Positions 24,810-32,320 of a stretch of 33,703 nt of DNA are shown piece after piece. A program made the translations under genes and the position numbers. Within the stretch, counting starts at the first letter, position 1; each line of letters starts with the position of its first letter. This DNA comes from Streptomyces jumonjinensis (lineage in GTDB: Bacteria > Actinomycetota > Actinomycetes > Streptomycetales > Streptomycetaceae). Below the pieces are notes generated by a model that searched no databases, had not been told where the DNA came from, and saw nothing but the letters and a program-made list of their open reading frames with translations. Location: the NCBI RefSeq assembly GCF_009600885.1, contig NZ_VCLA01000133.1:55913-89615 (forward strand), written 5' to 3'.

Positions 24810-26270
24810 ATGAACAAGACAATCAGGCACACCGCCGTCTTCAGTCTGCTGCTGGTGCTCGCCCTGCTGATGCGGGCCACCTGGCTCCAGGCGTTCCAGG
24901 CGAAGGCGCTCGCGGAGAACGACAGAAACCACCGTACGAAGATCGCCCAGTACGCTCAGCCGCTGGGCGACATCGTCGTGGCCGGGTCCCCCGTCACCGG
25001 CTCGGCGCCGACCGACGGCGGCGATCTCGCGTATCAGCGCACCTACACCGATGGCGCGATGTACGCGGCCGTGACCGGCTACAGCTCACAGCTGTACGGC
25101 GCCACCCAGCTGGAGGGCATCTACAGCGAGGTGCTGGACGGCACCGACAGCAGACTGAAGAACCCCGCCGAGGCGATCACCGGCAGACAGCAGGAGCCCG
25201 GCGATGTGCTGACCACCATCGACCCCGCGGTGCAGGAGGCGGGCTATCGGGCCCTCGGCGACACCAAGGGCGCGGCCGTCGCCATCGACCCGGAGACCGG
25301 CGCGATCCTCGGCATGGTGAGCACCCCGTCGTACGATCCGACCGCCATCGCCGCGCTCTCCGACCCCGATGCCGCCGCCACCTGGCAGAAGCTGCTCGAC
25401 GACCCGGACAAACCGCTGGTCAACCGGGCGCTGCGGCAGCCGCTGCCGCCCGGCTCGACCTTCAAGCTGGTGGTCGCGGCGGCGGCGCTGGAAGAGGGGC
25501 GCTATGACTCGGTGGACGAGAAGACCGACAGCCCCTATCCGTACGTCCTGCCCGGCACCACCCGGGCGCTCCCCAACGACATCCCCAGTGCCCCCTGTGA
25601 GAACGCCTCCATCCGCACCGCCCTGCGGTACTCCTGCAACAACGTCTTCGCCGAGCTCGCCGCCGATCTGGGGCAGGACACGGTACGGGCGACGGCGGAG
25701 CGCTTCGGGTTCAACGACGAGGAGCTGGACGTGCCGGTCCGGGCGTACGCCAGCGTCTATCCGACCGGGATGGACGACGCGCAGACGGCGCTGACGGGCA
25801 TCGGTCAGTTCGAGGTGACCGCCACCCCCCTCCAGATGGCGATGGTCTCGGCCGCGATAGCCAACGACGGGGTGATGGAGTCCCCGCACATGGTCTCCGA
25901 GGTCGTGGACTCCGCCGGTGAGACCCTCGAATCCCCCGGCGACGGCTCGTCGAAGCGGATCGTCTCCTCCCGGACCGCCGAGCAGTTGCGCAGCGCGATG
26001 GTGACCGTGGTCGAGGACGGCGGCACGGGGTCCAATGCCCAGGTCCCCGGCGCGGAGGTCGGCGGCAAGACGGGCACGGCCCAGCACGGCGAGAACAACA
26101 GCAAGACGCCGTACGCCTGGTTCACCTCGTACGCCGAGGACGCGGAGAGCGGCGAGACGGTCGCCGTCGCGGTGCTGATCGAGGACGCGGGCGGTCCGCG
26201 TTCCGAGGTCAGCGGCAACGGTCTGGCCGCGCCCGTGGCGCAGCGGATGATGGCCGCCGCGCTGAAGTGA
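24810..26270 (+). CDS. Class B penicillin-binding protein (PbpA-like)
   Basis: A 486-residue D,D-transpeptidase that cross-links peptidoglycan. An N-terminal membrane anchor (about 7-25: HTAVFSLLLVLALLMRATW) is followed by a dimerisation region with NDRNHRTKIAQY. The transpeptidase domain has Ser216 in STFK (SxxK), SCN at 275-277 (SxN) and KTG at 420-422. Length and layout fit PbpA. ATG 24810 directly follows GGTGGG, which is close for a ribosome binding site, but it gives a complete anchor. The promoter must lie in the 133-bp gap upstream. It is convergent with the dehydratase gene. Confidence 0.93.
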   Translation: MNKTIRHTAVFSLLLVLALLMRATWLQAFQAKALAENDRNHRTKIAQYAQPLGDIVVAGSPVTGSAPTDGGDLAYQRTYTDGAMYAAVTGYSSQLYGATQLEGIYSEVLDGTDSRLKNPAEAITGRQQEPGDVLTTIDPAVQEAGYRALGDTKGAAVAIDPETGAILGMVSTPSYDPTAIAALSDPDAAATWQKLLDDPDKPLVNRALRQPLPPGSTFKLVVAAAALEEGRYDSVDEKTDSPYPYVLPGTTRALPNDIPSAPCENASIRTALRYSCNNVFAELAADLGQDTVRATAERFGFNDEELDVPVRAYASVYPTGMDDAQTALTGIGQFEVTATPLQMAMVSAAIANDGVMESPHMVSEVVDSAGETLESPGDGSSKRIVSSRTAEQLRSAMVTVVEDGGTGSNAQVPGAEVGGKTGTAQHGENNSKTPYAWFTSYAEDAESGETVAVAVLIEDAGGPRSEVSGNGLAAPVAQRMMAAALK

Positions 26271-26370
26271 GCCCGCCGGGCGCGCGGGCCAGCCGGCGTA
26301 AGTGAGCCCGCCGGGCGCGGACCAGCCTGCATGGGCGGGCCCGCCCGGCGCGCGGATCAGCCGGCGTAGG
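26267..26370. repeat. Tandem repeat spanning the 3' end of the IlvD-type dehydratase (3 units)
   Basis: Three diverged copies, 26267-26301, 26302-26333 and 26334-26370, share GTGAGCCCGCCGGGCGCG followed by (G)ACCAGCCGGCGTA. The third copy contains the stop codon and last codons (YAG-stop) of the leftward dehydratase. The first copy overlaps the stop of the penicillin-binding protein gene. It fills the whole 86-bp gap between two convergent genes. Confidence 0.8.
26333..26346. terminator. Palindrome that may terminate both convergent genes
   Basis: GGGCGGG (26333-26339) followed directly by CCCGCCC (26340-26346) is a perfect palindrome inside the third unit of the repeat. There is no other hairpin in the gap. 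Confidence 0.4.
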
Positions 26371-28108
26371 GGTCCGGGGTGTCGCCGCCGCGCGCCAGGA
26401 AGGCGAAGTCGCAGCCGGTGTCGGCCTGGGTGATCTGCTCGTTGTACAGCGCCCCGTATCCGCGCTCGTACCGCTCGGGCGGCGGGGTCCAGGCCGCCCG
26501 GCGGCGGGCCAGCTCCGCGTCCGGGATCTCCAGGCGCAGGGTGCGCGCCGCCACGTCGAGGGTGATCGGGTCCCCGCTGCGGACCAGTGCCAGCGGCCCG
26601 CCGATATAGGACTCGGGCGCGATGTGCAGGACGCACGCCCCGTAGCTGGTGCCGCTCATCCGCGCGTCGGAGATCCGGACCATGTCCCGTACGCCCTGCT
26701 CCAGCAGATGACGGGGGAGCGGCAGCATCCCGTACTCGGGCATCCCGGGGCCGCCCCGGGGGCCCGCGTTCTGGAGCACCAGGACATGGTCCGGGGTGAT
26801 GCCGAGCGAGGGGTCGTCGATGGTGCGCTGCATGGTGCGGTAGTCGGGGAAGACCACGGCGGGCCCGGTGTGCCTCAGCAGCCGGGGCTCGGCGGCGATG
26901 TGCTTGATGACCGCGCCGTCCGGGCAGAGGTTGCCGCGCAGCACCGCGACTCCGCCCTCGGCGGCCAGCGGCCGGTCCCTCGGGCGGATCACGGCGGAAT
27001 CGTGGACCAGGGCGTCCGCGAGCTGTTCCCGCAGGGTGGGGTGGGCGACGGTGGGCCGGTCCAGATGGAGCACATCCCGGATGCGGGTCAGAAATCCGGG
27101 CAGCCCGCCCGCGAAGTGGAAGTCCTCCATCAGATAGCGACCGCCGGGGCGCAGATCGGCGAGGACCGGGACCGTGCGGGCGATGCGGTCGAAGTCGTCG
27201 AGGGTGAGCCGGACCCCCGAGCGCCCGGCCATCGCGATCAGATGGATCACGGCGTTGGTGGAGCCGCCGAGCGCCAGCACGGCGGCGACGGCGTCCTCGT
27301 ACGCCTCCCGGCTGAGGATCGCCGGAAGGCGCAGGTCCCGGCGGACGAGATCGACGCTCAGCCGTCCGGAGGCGGCGGCCATCCGTGCGTGGCCGGAGTC
27401 CACGGCGGGGATGGAGGAGGCCCCGGGGACGGTGACGCCGAGGGTCTCGGCGGCGGCGGTCAGGGTGGCGGCGGTGCCCATGGTCATACAGGTGCCGGGC
27501 GAGCGGGCGAGGCCGTTCTCCAGCTCGGCCAGCTCGGCGTCGCCGATCAGCCCGGCCCTCCGCTCGTCCCAGTACTTCCACATATCGGTGCCGGAGCCGA
27601 GGACTCCGCGCCGCCAGTGGCCCGGCAGCATCGGGCCCGCCGGTACGAAGACGGCGGGCAGACCGGCGCTGGCGGCCCCCATCAGCAGGGCGGGGGTGGA
27701 CTTGTCGCAGCCGCCCATCAGGACCGCGCCGTCGACCGGATAGGAGCGCAGCAGTTCCTCGGTCTCCATCGCCAGCAGATTGCGGTAGAGCATCGGGGTC
27801 GGCTTCTGGAAGGTCTCGGAGAGGGTGGCGACCGGGAACTCCAGGGGGAAGCCGCCGGCCTGCCAGACCCCGCGTTTGACGGCCTGCGCCCTCTCCCTCA
27901 GATGGATATGGCAGGGGTTGACGTCGGACCAGGTGTTCAGCACCGCGATCACCGGCTTGCCGAGGTGCTCCTCGGGGAGATAGCCGAGCTGCCGGGTGCG
28001 GGCGCGATGGCTGAAGGCGCGCAGTCCCCCGCCGCCGAACCACTGGTGGCTGCGGAGCCGGGCCACCCCGGGCAGCCCGTCCGCCGCCGTGCCCGCCGGG
28101 TCGGTCAT
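26357..28108 (-). CDS. IlvD/Edd-family sugar-acid dehydratase
   Basis: A 583-residue Fe-S dehydratase. Cluster cysteines are Cys66 (LNTWSDVNPCH), Cys134 (MGGCDKSTPA) and Cys207 (SPGTCMTMGTA). NTWSDVNPCH and the HQWF-rich N-terminus point to the aldonate dehydratases (arabonate, xylonate, galactonate type) rather than branched-chain amino acid synthesis. It would turn an aldonate into a 2-keto-3-deoxy acid, suiting the neighbouring DapA-like enzyme, which could cleave or dehydrate it. ATG 28108 overlaps the stop of that gene (ATGA), so the two are coupled. Confidence 0.87.
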   Translation of the reverse strand: MTDPAGTAADGLPGVARLRSHQWFGGGGLRAFSHRARTRQLGYLPEEHLGKPVIAVLNTWSDVNPCHIHLRERAQAVKRGVWQAGGFPLEFPVATLSETFQKPTPMLYRNLLAMETEELLRSYPVDGAVLMGGCDKSTPALLMGAASAGLPAVFVPAGPMLPGHWRRGVLGSGTDMWKYWDERRAGLIGDAELAELENGLARSPGTCMTMGTAATLTAAAETLGVTVPGASSIPAVDSGHARMAAASGRLSVDLVRRDLRLPAILSREAYEDAVAAVLALGGSTNAVIHLIAMAGRSGVRLTLDDFDRIARTVPVLADLRPGGRYLMEDFHFAGGLPGFLTRIRDVLHLDRPTVAHPTLREQLADALVHDSAVIRPRDRPLAAEGGVAVLRGNLCPDGAVIKHIAAEPRLLRHTGPAVVFPDYRTMQRTIDDPSLGITPDHVLVLQNAGPRGGPGMPEYGMLPLPRHLLEQGVRDMVRISDARMSGTSYGACVLHIAPESYIGGPLALVRSGDPITLDVAARTLRLEIPDAELARRRAAWTPPPERYERGYGALYNEQITQADTGCDFAFLARGGDTPDPYAG

Positions 28109-29004
28109 ACGCCCCAGCCCCGTACCAGGGCGGCGACCCGGGCGCGCTGGTCCTCGGGCAGGGTCCGGCTGGGCGGGCGGACGTCCCGGCGGCAGAGTCC
28201 GAGCGAGGCCAGCGCCTCCTTCACCACGCTGACGTTGTTCGCGGAGTGGTCCCGGGCGCGCAGTTCCTCGAACGGCCTGATCTGTTCCCAGCGGCGCATG
28301 GCGTCCTCGTACCGGCCTTCGCGCAGCGCGTCGCGCAGGGCGAGGGAGAGCGCCGGAGCGACGTTGACCAGCCCGGAGGTGAAGCCGGTCGCGCCGCAGG
28401 CCCAGTAGGCGGGCGCGTACAGCTCGGCGAGTCCCGCGACCCAGACGAAGCGGTCGAGCCCCGCGTCGTGCGCGAAGGCGGCGAAGACGGCGGCGTCCGG
28501 GACGGCGTACTTCACCCCGACGACGTTGGGGCAGCGCCCGCCCAGCTCGGCGAGCGCGTCACCGGTGAGCCGGGGATCGCGGATGTACGGGACGACGCCC
28601 AGCTCCGGCACGGCGTCGGCGACGGCGCGGTGGTAGTCGATCCAGCCGCCCTGGGAGACATAGGGGTGGACCGGCTGATGGACCATCACCAGCCGGGCGC
28701 CGACGGCGGCGGCGTGCCGGGCCGCGGTGACGGCGGACGGGATCTCCTGGCCGACCCCGGCGACGACGACGGCCCGGCCCGCCGCCTCCTCGACGGTCAC
28801 CTCGACCGCCCGCATCCGCTCCTCGGGGGTGAGGGTGTAGTACTCGCCGGTGTTGCCGCCCGGGGTGAGGGTGGTGACACCGTTGTCGATCAGCAGCCGC
28901 AGCAGGGCGCGCTGGGCCTTCTCGTCGACGGCGCCGTCCTCGGCGAACGGGGTCACGGGGATCGCCACGACATCGGCGAGCGCGGCGCGGAGTGCGTCGG
29001 TCAT
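28105..29004 (-). CDS. DapA/NAL-family aldolase or dehydratase
   Basis: A 299-residue TIM-barrel class I enzyme of the dihydrodipicolinate synthase/N-acetylneuraminate lyase superfamily. It has GGNTGEYYTLTPEE for carboxylate binding, catalytic Tyr140 in VVPYIRDP and the Schiff-base lysine Lys165 in VGVKYAVPD. Coupling to an IlvD-type dehydratase suggests a 2-keto-3-deoxy sugar acid as substrate, not lysine synthesis. Its start codon (29004) is the last of five tandem ATGA junctions, each preceded by a GGAGGAC-type ribosome binding site. Confidence 0.85.
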   Translation of the reverse strand: MTDALRAALADVVAIPVTPFAEDGAVDEKAQRALLRLLIDNGVTTLTPGGNTGEYYTLTPEERMRAVEVTVEEAAGRAVVVAGVGQEIPSAVTAARHAAAVGARLVMVHQPVHPYVSQGGWIDYHRAVADAVPELGVVPYIRDPRLTGDALAELGGRCPNVVGVKYAVPDAAVFAAFAHDAGLDRFVWVAGLAELYAPAYWACGATGFTSGLVNVAPALSLALRDALREGRYEDAMRRWEQIRPFEELRARDHSANNVSVVKEALASLGLCRRDVRPPSRTLPEDQRARVAALVRGWGV

Positions 29005-29144
29005 GCGCTGTCCTCCTGGATCGGCGGGGGATCGGTCATGCGCCGTCCTCCTGGATCGGCACGGGATCGGTCATGCGCCGTCCTCCTGGATCGGCACGGG
29101 ATCGGTCATGCGCCGTCCTCCGCGGTCGGCGGGGGATCGGTCAT
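29002..29144 (-). repeat. 35-bp tandem array making four chained 12-codon mini-ORFs with their own RBS
   Basis: Start codons on the minus strand lie at 29144, 29109, 29074, 29039 and 29004, exactly 35 bp apart; 29040-29074 and 29075-29109 are identical. The first four starts open mini-ORFs of 12 codons (29144-29106, 29109-29071, 29074-29036, 29039-29001), of the type MTDPVPIQEDGA. Each ends in a TGA overlapping the next ATG, and each contains GGAGGAC just before it. The first ATG overlaps the GntR stop and the last is the DapA-like gene start. The array is therefore a repeated translational-coupling junction; whether the peptides matter is unknown. Confidence 0.93.
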
Positions 29145-29815
29145 GCGCTGTCCCCCGGGGTCGGCGTGGGAAAGGCGCGGTGTACGAAACCGGCGATGTG
29201 CCGGCGCAGGGCGCGGGCGGCGGCCTCGGCCGCGCCGTCGAGCGCGAGCCGGAGGGTCTCCCGGTGCTCGGCCGCCTCCTGCCGCCAGGACGGGTCGGCC
29301 GCCCAGGCGACGGCGGAGACCAGCGCGGCCTGGTCGCGCAGCTCGTCCAGGGTGCGCACCAGCAGCGGATTGCCGCAGGAGGAGTAGAGCGCGCGATGGA
29401 ACTCGCGGTTGGCGAGGGAGCGCTCGGCCGGCCCCGCGGCCTGCTCGGCCCGTGCGAGCGCCTCGCCCGCGCTCTCCAGGACCGCCCGCGCCGGGGCCGA
29501 GGAGGCCGACCGTACGACGGTGCGGCGCAGCGCCTCGGGTTCGAGCAGCAGCCGTACGTCGTAGACCTCGTGCGCCATGGCGGTGTCGACGGTGCGCACG
29601 GTGACGCCCTTGTACTGGCTGAGCACGACGAGTCCGCTGCCCGCGAGGGTCTTGAGCGCCTCCCGTACGGGCGTCTTGGACACCCCGAACCACGCGGCGA
29701 GCTCGACCTCCACCAGGGCCTGCCCGGGGCGCAGCCGCCCGGTGAGCACGGCGTGCCGGATCGCTTCGAGCACGTACTGGGTGCGGGAGGGGACGGGGGC
29801 CGGGGCGAAGGTCAT
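29141..29815 (-). CDS. GntR-family (FCD) transcriptional regulator
   Basis: A 224-residue regulator. The N-terminal winged helix has YVLEAIRHAVLTGRLRPGQAL, then VSKTPVREALKTLAGSGLV, the classical GntR recognition region. The C-terminal FCD domain includes YDVRLLLEPEALRRTV, FHRALYSSCGNP and a histidine in RRHIAGFVHRAF, consistent with the metal site of FCD proteins. These commonly sense sugar acids. It is the first gene of a leftward operon with the DapA-like and IlvD-type genes. Its stop overlaps the first mini-ORF. ATG 29815 lies 13 bp from a palindrome. Confidence 0.93.
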   Translation of the reverse strand: MTFAPAPVPSRTQYVLEAIRHAVLTGRLRPGQALVEVELAAWFGVSKTPVREALKTLAGSGLVVLSQYKGVTVRTVDTAMAHEVYDVRLLLEPEALRRTVVRSASSAPARAVLESAGEALARAEQAAGPAERSLANREFHRALYSSCGNPLLVRTLDELRDQAALVSAVAWAADPSWRQEAAEHRETLRLALDGAAEAAARALRRHIAGFVHRAFPTPTPGDSA

Positions 29816-29827
29816 CAGCGCGCCCTC

Positions 29828-29843
29828 ATCTCGTATATGAGAT
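29828..29843. promoter_or_regulatory. Palindromic GntR operator candidate
   Basis: ATCTCGTATATGAGAT is palindromic except for one mismatched pair. The overlapping CGTAT, ATGAG, ATACG (29832-29846) forms a second, perfect inverted repeat. It is 13 bp upstream of the gntR-type start in locally AT-rich DNA, where a -10 element (TATACG on the minus strand) would be covered. Autoregulation is likely. Confidence 0.55.
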
Positions 29844-29885
29844 ACGGCATATGACGCTAGGCGGGGCCGTGGGCCCCGTCAAGGC

Positions 29886-29955
29886 CGCCTGCGCCCGGGG
29901 CCCCCGGCCGGGCCCGCGCGGGGACGCGCACCCGGAAGCCGGGCCCGCGCAGGCG
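29886..29955 (-). terminator. Structured G+C-rich region, possible terminator
   Basis: CGCCTGCGC (29886-29894) and GCGCAGGCG (29947-29955) are perfect distant arms. Between them, repeated CCGGGCCCGCGC and GGGCCC blocks can pair further. It lies just after the leftward enzyme-like gene ending at 29975 and before the GntR promoter. No gene is supported in this gap. Confidence 0.4.
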
Positions 29956-29974
29956 CGCGCCGGTCGGGGCGGCT

Positions 29975-31138
29975 TCACCCCAGCCGGGACAGCGCGTGCC
30001 GGACCGCGCGCAGATCCGCGTCCGAGGCCAGGCCCGCGTGGTACAGCCGCAGTTCGTTCGCGCCCAGCTCCGCCGCCCGCCGGGCGTCCTCCGCCAGCGT
30101 CCCGGGACGGCCGCCGAGCCCGCTGACCACGGAGAGGTTCGCCGCCAGCACCGCGCCCTCGGCGGCCCGGTCCGCGAACGGCTTCAGCCGGTGTGCGCCC
30201 CCGGTGCAGGGCACCACCACCCCGTCCGCGACGGAGAGGATGTGCGCCGGGTCCACGCCGGTGTCGGCGCCGCAGCGGTACGCCGCCGGATCGGCGTGCA
30301 GCAGCACCTGGAAGCCCGGCGGGGCCGCCGCCCGCACCGCCGCGACGACCTCCTCCTGGAGGGTGCGCGCGACCCGGGTCCTGACGTCCAGGGTCGCCGC
30401 GGTGAGCTCCGCGCCCAGCAGCTTCTCGATGCCCGTCTCCGGAGCCGTCCGCCCCGCCCACACCGGCTCCAGCGCCGTGCGCACCGCCGCCGCCAGCCGC
30501 CGGGGTTCCAGCCCCTGCCGTCCGTACCCCTCCCGGCAGACGGCGCAGAAGCACAGCGACATCAGATACTGGGCCGCGTCCCCGAGCGCCACCCCCGCGA
30601 TCTTGTCGTGAGCGTGCAGATGCGCCAGGCCGTACCAGCCGCAGGACTCCAGTTCGGCGCCGTGCGCCCCGGGCCGGACGGCCGCCTCCGCCGCGAGAGC
30701 GGTGAGAAAGGCGCGGACGCCGGGCTGGGCGATGCAGGGCGCCCAGGGGTAGGGGTCGCCATAGGCGTTGACCACCCGGATTCCGGGATGCTCCGCGCCC
30801 AGCCGGGAGTTATGGGCCAGCACCACCCAGCTGTGGACGTCGAGGCCCGCGTCCGCGAGCGCGCTCGCGGCCCGGCCGAAGGCGTCGCCCGGCGCCCACT
30901 CCCCGGCGGGGTACGGCCGCAGCTCCCGTCCGGCCCACCGCTGCTCGTCCGGCTCGTAGAGCACGGCCGCGTGGGCCGCGGTGACGATCCGGTGCCGTGG
31001 ATGGCGCGGGGTCAGCGCGCGGGTGGAGTGGTACGCGGCGGCCAGGGTGACCTGCCGGACGCCGAGGTCCGCGACCCGGGCGGCGGCGTCCGGGTCGTCG
31101 ATGACGTCCCATGGGTAGAGGAAGGCGGAGGAGTTCAC
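29975..31138 (-). CDS. Uncharacterised enzyme-like protein, probably TIM-barrel glycosidase-related
   Basis: A 387-residue soluble protein that I cannot assign. Features are an N-terminal YPWDV, LAAAYHSTRALTPRHPRHRIV, the aromatic/acidic ELESCGWYGLAHLHAHDK and a cysteine cluster LCFCAVCREGYG. The alternation of strand-like and helical segments and the CxCxxC element recall uncharacterised glycosyl-hydrolase-like families. GTG 31138 overlaps the kdgD-like stop (GTGA), so it is co-translated with that enzyme. Its tight link to hexuronate genes suggests work on a uronide or related sugar. The upstream open frame belongs to the antisense of kdgD and was excluded. Confidence 0.75.
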   Translation of the reverse strand: MNSSAFLYPWDVIDDPDAAARVADLGVRQVTLAAAYHSTRALTPRHPRHRIVTAAHAAVLYEPDEQRWAGRELRPYPAGEWAPGDAFGRAASALADAGLDVHSWVVLAHNSRLGAEHPGIRVVNAYGDPYPWAPCIAQPGVRAFLTALAAEAAVRPGAHGAELESCGWYGLAHLHAHDKIAGVALGDAAQYLMSLCFCAVCREGYGRQGLEPRRLAAAVRTALEPVWAGRTAPETGIEKLLGAELTAATLDVRTRVARTLQEEVVAAVRAAAPPGFQVLLHADPAAYRCGADTGVDPAHILSVADGVVVPCTGGAHRLKPFADRAAEGAVLAANLSVVSGLGGRPGTLAEDARRAAELGANELRLYHAGLASDADLRAVRHALSRLG

Positions 31139-32079
31139 GCGAGCTCCGCCAGCAGCGCCCGCCCCTGCCCGATCAGCTCGGCGAGGGCGTCGACATGCGC
31201 GGGGTCCGGTTCGCTCAGCGGCGGCCGTACCCCGCCGACGTCGAGCCCTTCCAGCCGTACGCCCGCTTTGACCAGGGAGACGGCGTAGCCGCGGCCCAGG
31301 TCGCGCAGCGCGGCCAGCGGGGCGAAGAACCCGTCGAGCAGCCGGGCCGCGGTCTTGTCGTCGCCGGTGGCCAGCGCGCGGTGGAAGGCCAGGGCGATAT
31401 CGGGCACGAAGGCGAAGGCGGCGGAGGAGTAGAGGGTGATCCCGACGCCCCGGTAGGCGGGGCCGGTGAGCTCTGCGGTGGGCAGCCCGTTGAAGTAGAG
31501 GAAGTCCTGCCCGGGGGCGTCCCGGCGGACGGCGGTGACGATCCGCTGCATCAGATCGAGATCGCCGTGGCCGTCCTTGAGGCCGATGATCCCGTCCGTG
31601 CGGGCGAGTTCGGCCACGGTCGGCGGGGTGAAGAGGGCGTTGTCGCGCTGGTAGACGATGAGTTCGAGACAGGTCGACGCGGCGAGCGCGGCGTAGTGGC
31701 GCAGCAGTCCGGCCTGGTCGGCGAGGACGAGATACGGCGGCAGGGCGAGCAGCCCGTCGGCGCCCGCCGCCTCCGCCGTACGCGCGTACCGGGCGGCGAG
31801 CGCGGTGCCGTAGCCGACCCCGGCGATCACCGGGACCTCGCCGTCGGCGGCGGCGACCGCGGTGGCGACGCACCGGCCGTACTCGTCCGGGGTCAGCGCG
31901 TGGAACTCTCCGGTGCCGCAGCAGACGAAGACGGCGGCGGCGCCCGCGTCCACCCCGCTCTCGACATGGGCCCGGCAGGCGTCGAGATCGATGGAGCCGT
32001 CCGGGCCGTAGGCGGTGACGGGGAAGAACAGCGGTCCCTGAACCCGGGTGAGCCGGGCGGCGAGCGGGACTGTGGTCAC
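31135..32079 (-). CDS. 5-dehydro-4-deoxyglucarate dehydratase (KdgD-like)
   Basis: A 314-residue DapA-superfamily enzyme. GPLFFPVTAYGPDGSIDLDA, then CCGTGEFHALTPDEY, VYQRDNA (Tyr143) and the Schiff-base lysine Lys168 in IGLKDGHGDLDLMQRI are characteristic of 5-keto-4-deoxyglucarate dehydratases, which release CO2 and water to give 2,5-dioxovalerate. GTG 32079 with AGGGAG upstream gives the family's usual length; GTG 32160 and ATG 32142 would add an unconserved polar N-terminus. A promoter with boxes at 32188-32183 and 32164-32159 fits this start. It is divergent from the uronate dehydrogenase gene. Confidence 0.85.
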   Translation of the reverse strand: MTTVPLAARLTRVQGPLFFPVTAYGPDGSIDLDACRAHVESGVDAGAAAVFVCCGTGEFHALTPDEYGRCVATAVAAADGEVPVIAGVGYGTALAARYARTAEAAGADGLLALPPYLVLADQAGLLRHYAALAASTCLELIVYQRDNALFTPPTVAELARTDGIIGLKDGHGDLDLMQRIVTAVRRDAPGQDFLYFNGLPTAELTGPAYRGVGITLYSSAAFAFVPDIALAFHRALATGDDKTAARLLDGFFAPLAALRDLGRGYAVSLVKAGVRLEGLDVGGVRPPLSEPDPAHVDALAELIGQGRALLAELA

Positions 32080-32158
32080 GGGCGCTCCCTGAGCCGTGCC
32101 CGGGCCACCCCCGACCCGTGCATCATCCTGATCGATGTCCATATCCCTGAACGCCGTC

Positions 32159-32188
32159 ACGCTAGGGCAGCGGGACCGCGCCGGTCAA
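32159..32188 (-). promoter_or_regulatory. Sigma70-type promoter of the kdgD-like operon
   Basis: On the minus strand, TTGACC (32188-32183), an 18-bp spacer and TAGCGT (32164-32159) fit the Streptomyces HrdB consensus. Transcription would start near 32152, about 70 nt before the chosen GTG. Confidence 0.65.
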
Positions 32189-32236
32189 GACGGAAAACCG
32201 CGACTCAGAGGTGGAGCGGGCTGCTCCGGGCCACAC

Positions 32237-32266
32237 TTGACGGTGCCCGGACCACCTCCCTAGCTT
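32237..32266 (+). promoter_or_regulatory. Sigma70-type promoter of the uronate dehydrogenase gene
   Basis: TTGACG (32237-32242), an 18-bp spacer and TAGCTT (32261-32266) fit the HrdB consensus. Transcription would start near 32273, giving a leader of about 48 nt. It is back-to-back with the kdgD-like promoter, with 48 bp between the two -35 boxes. Confidence 0.7.
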
Positions 32267-32320
32267 GTCCATGCATGTGAATGTCATCCACAGATCTGCT
32301 TTATCCGAGGAGACTCGTCC

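Noticed and set aside
25086..28043. A 985-codon leftward frame opposite the penicillin-binding protein and across the dehydratase
   Set aside because: It spans two unrelated real genes in the wrong frame; its product is low-complexity.
28105..29004. Dihydrodipicolinate synthase for lysine synthesis
   Set aside because: It is the right superfamily, but coupling with a GntR regulator and a sugar-acid dehydratase points to sugar-acid breakdown.
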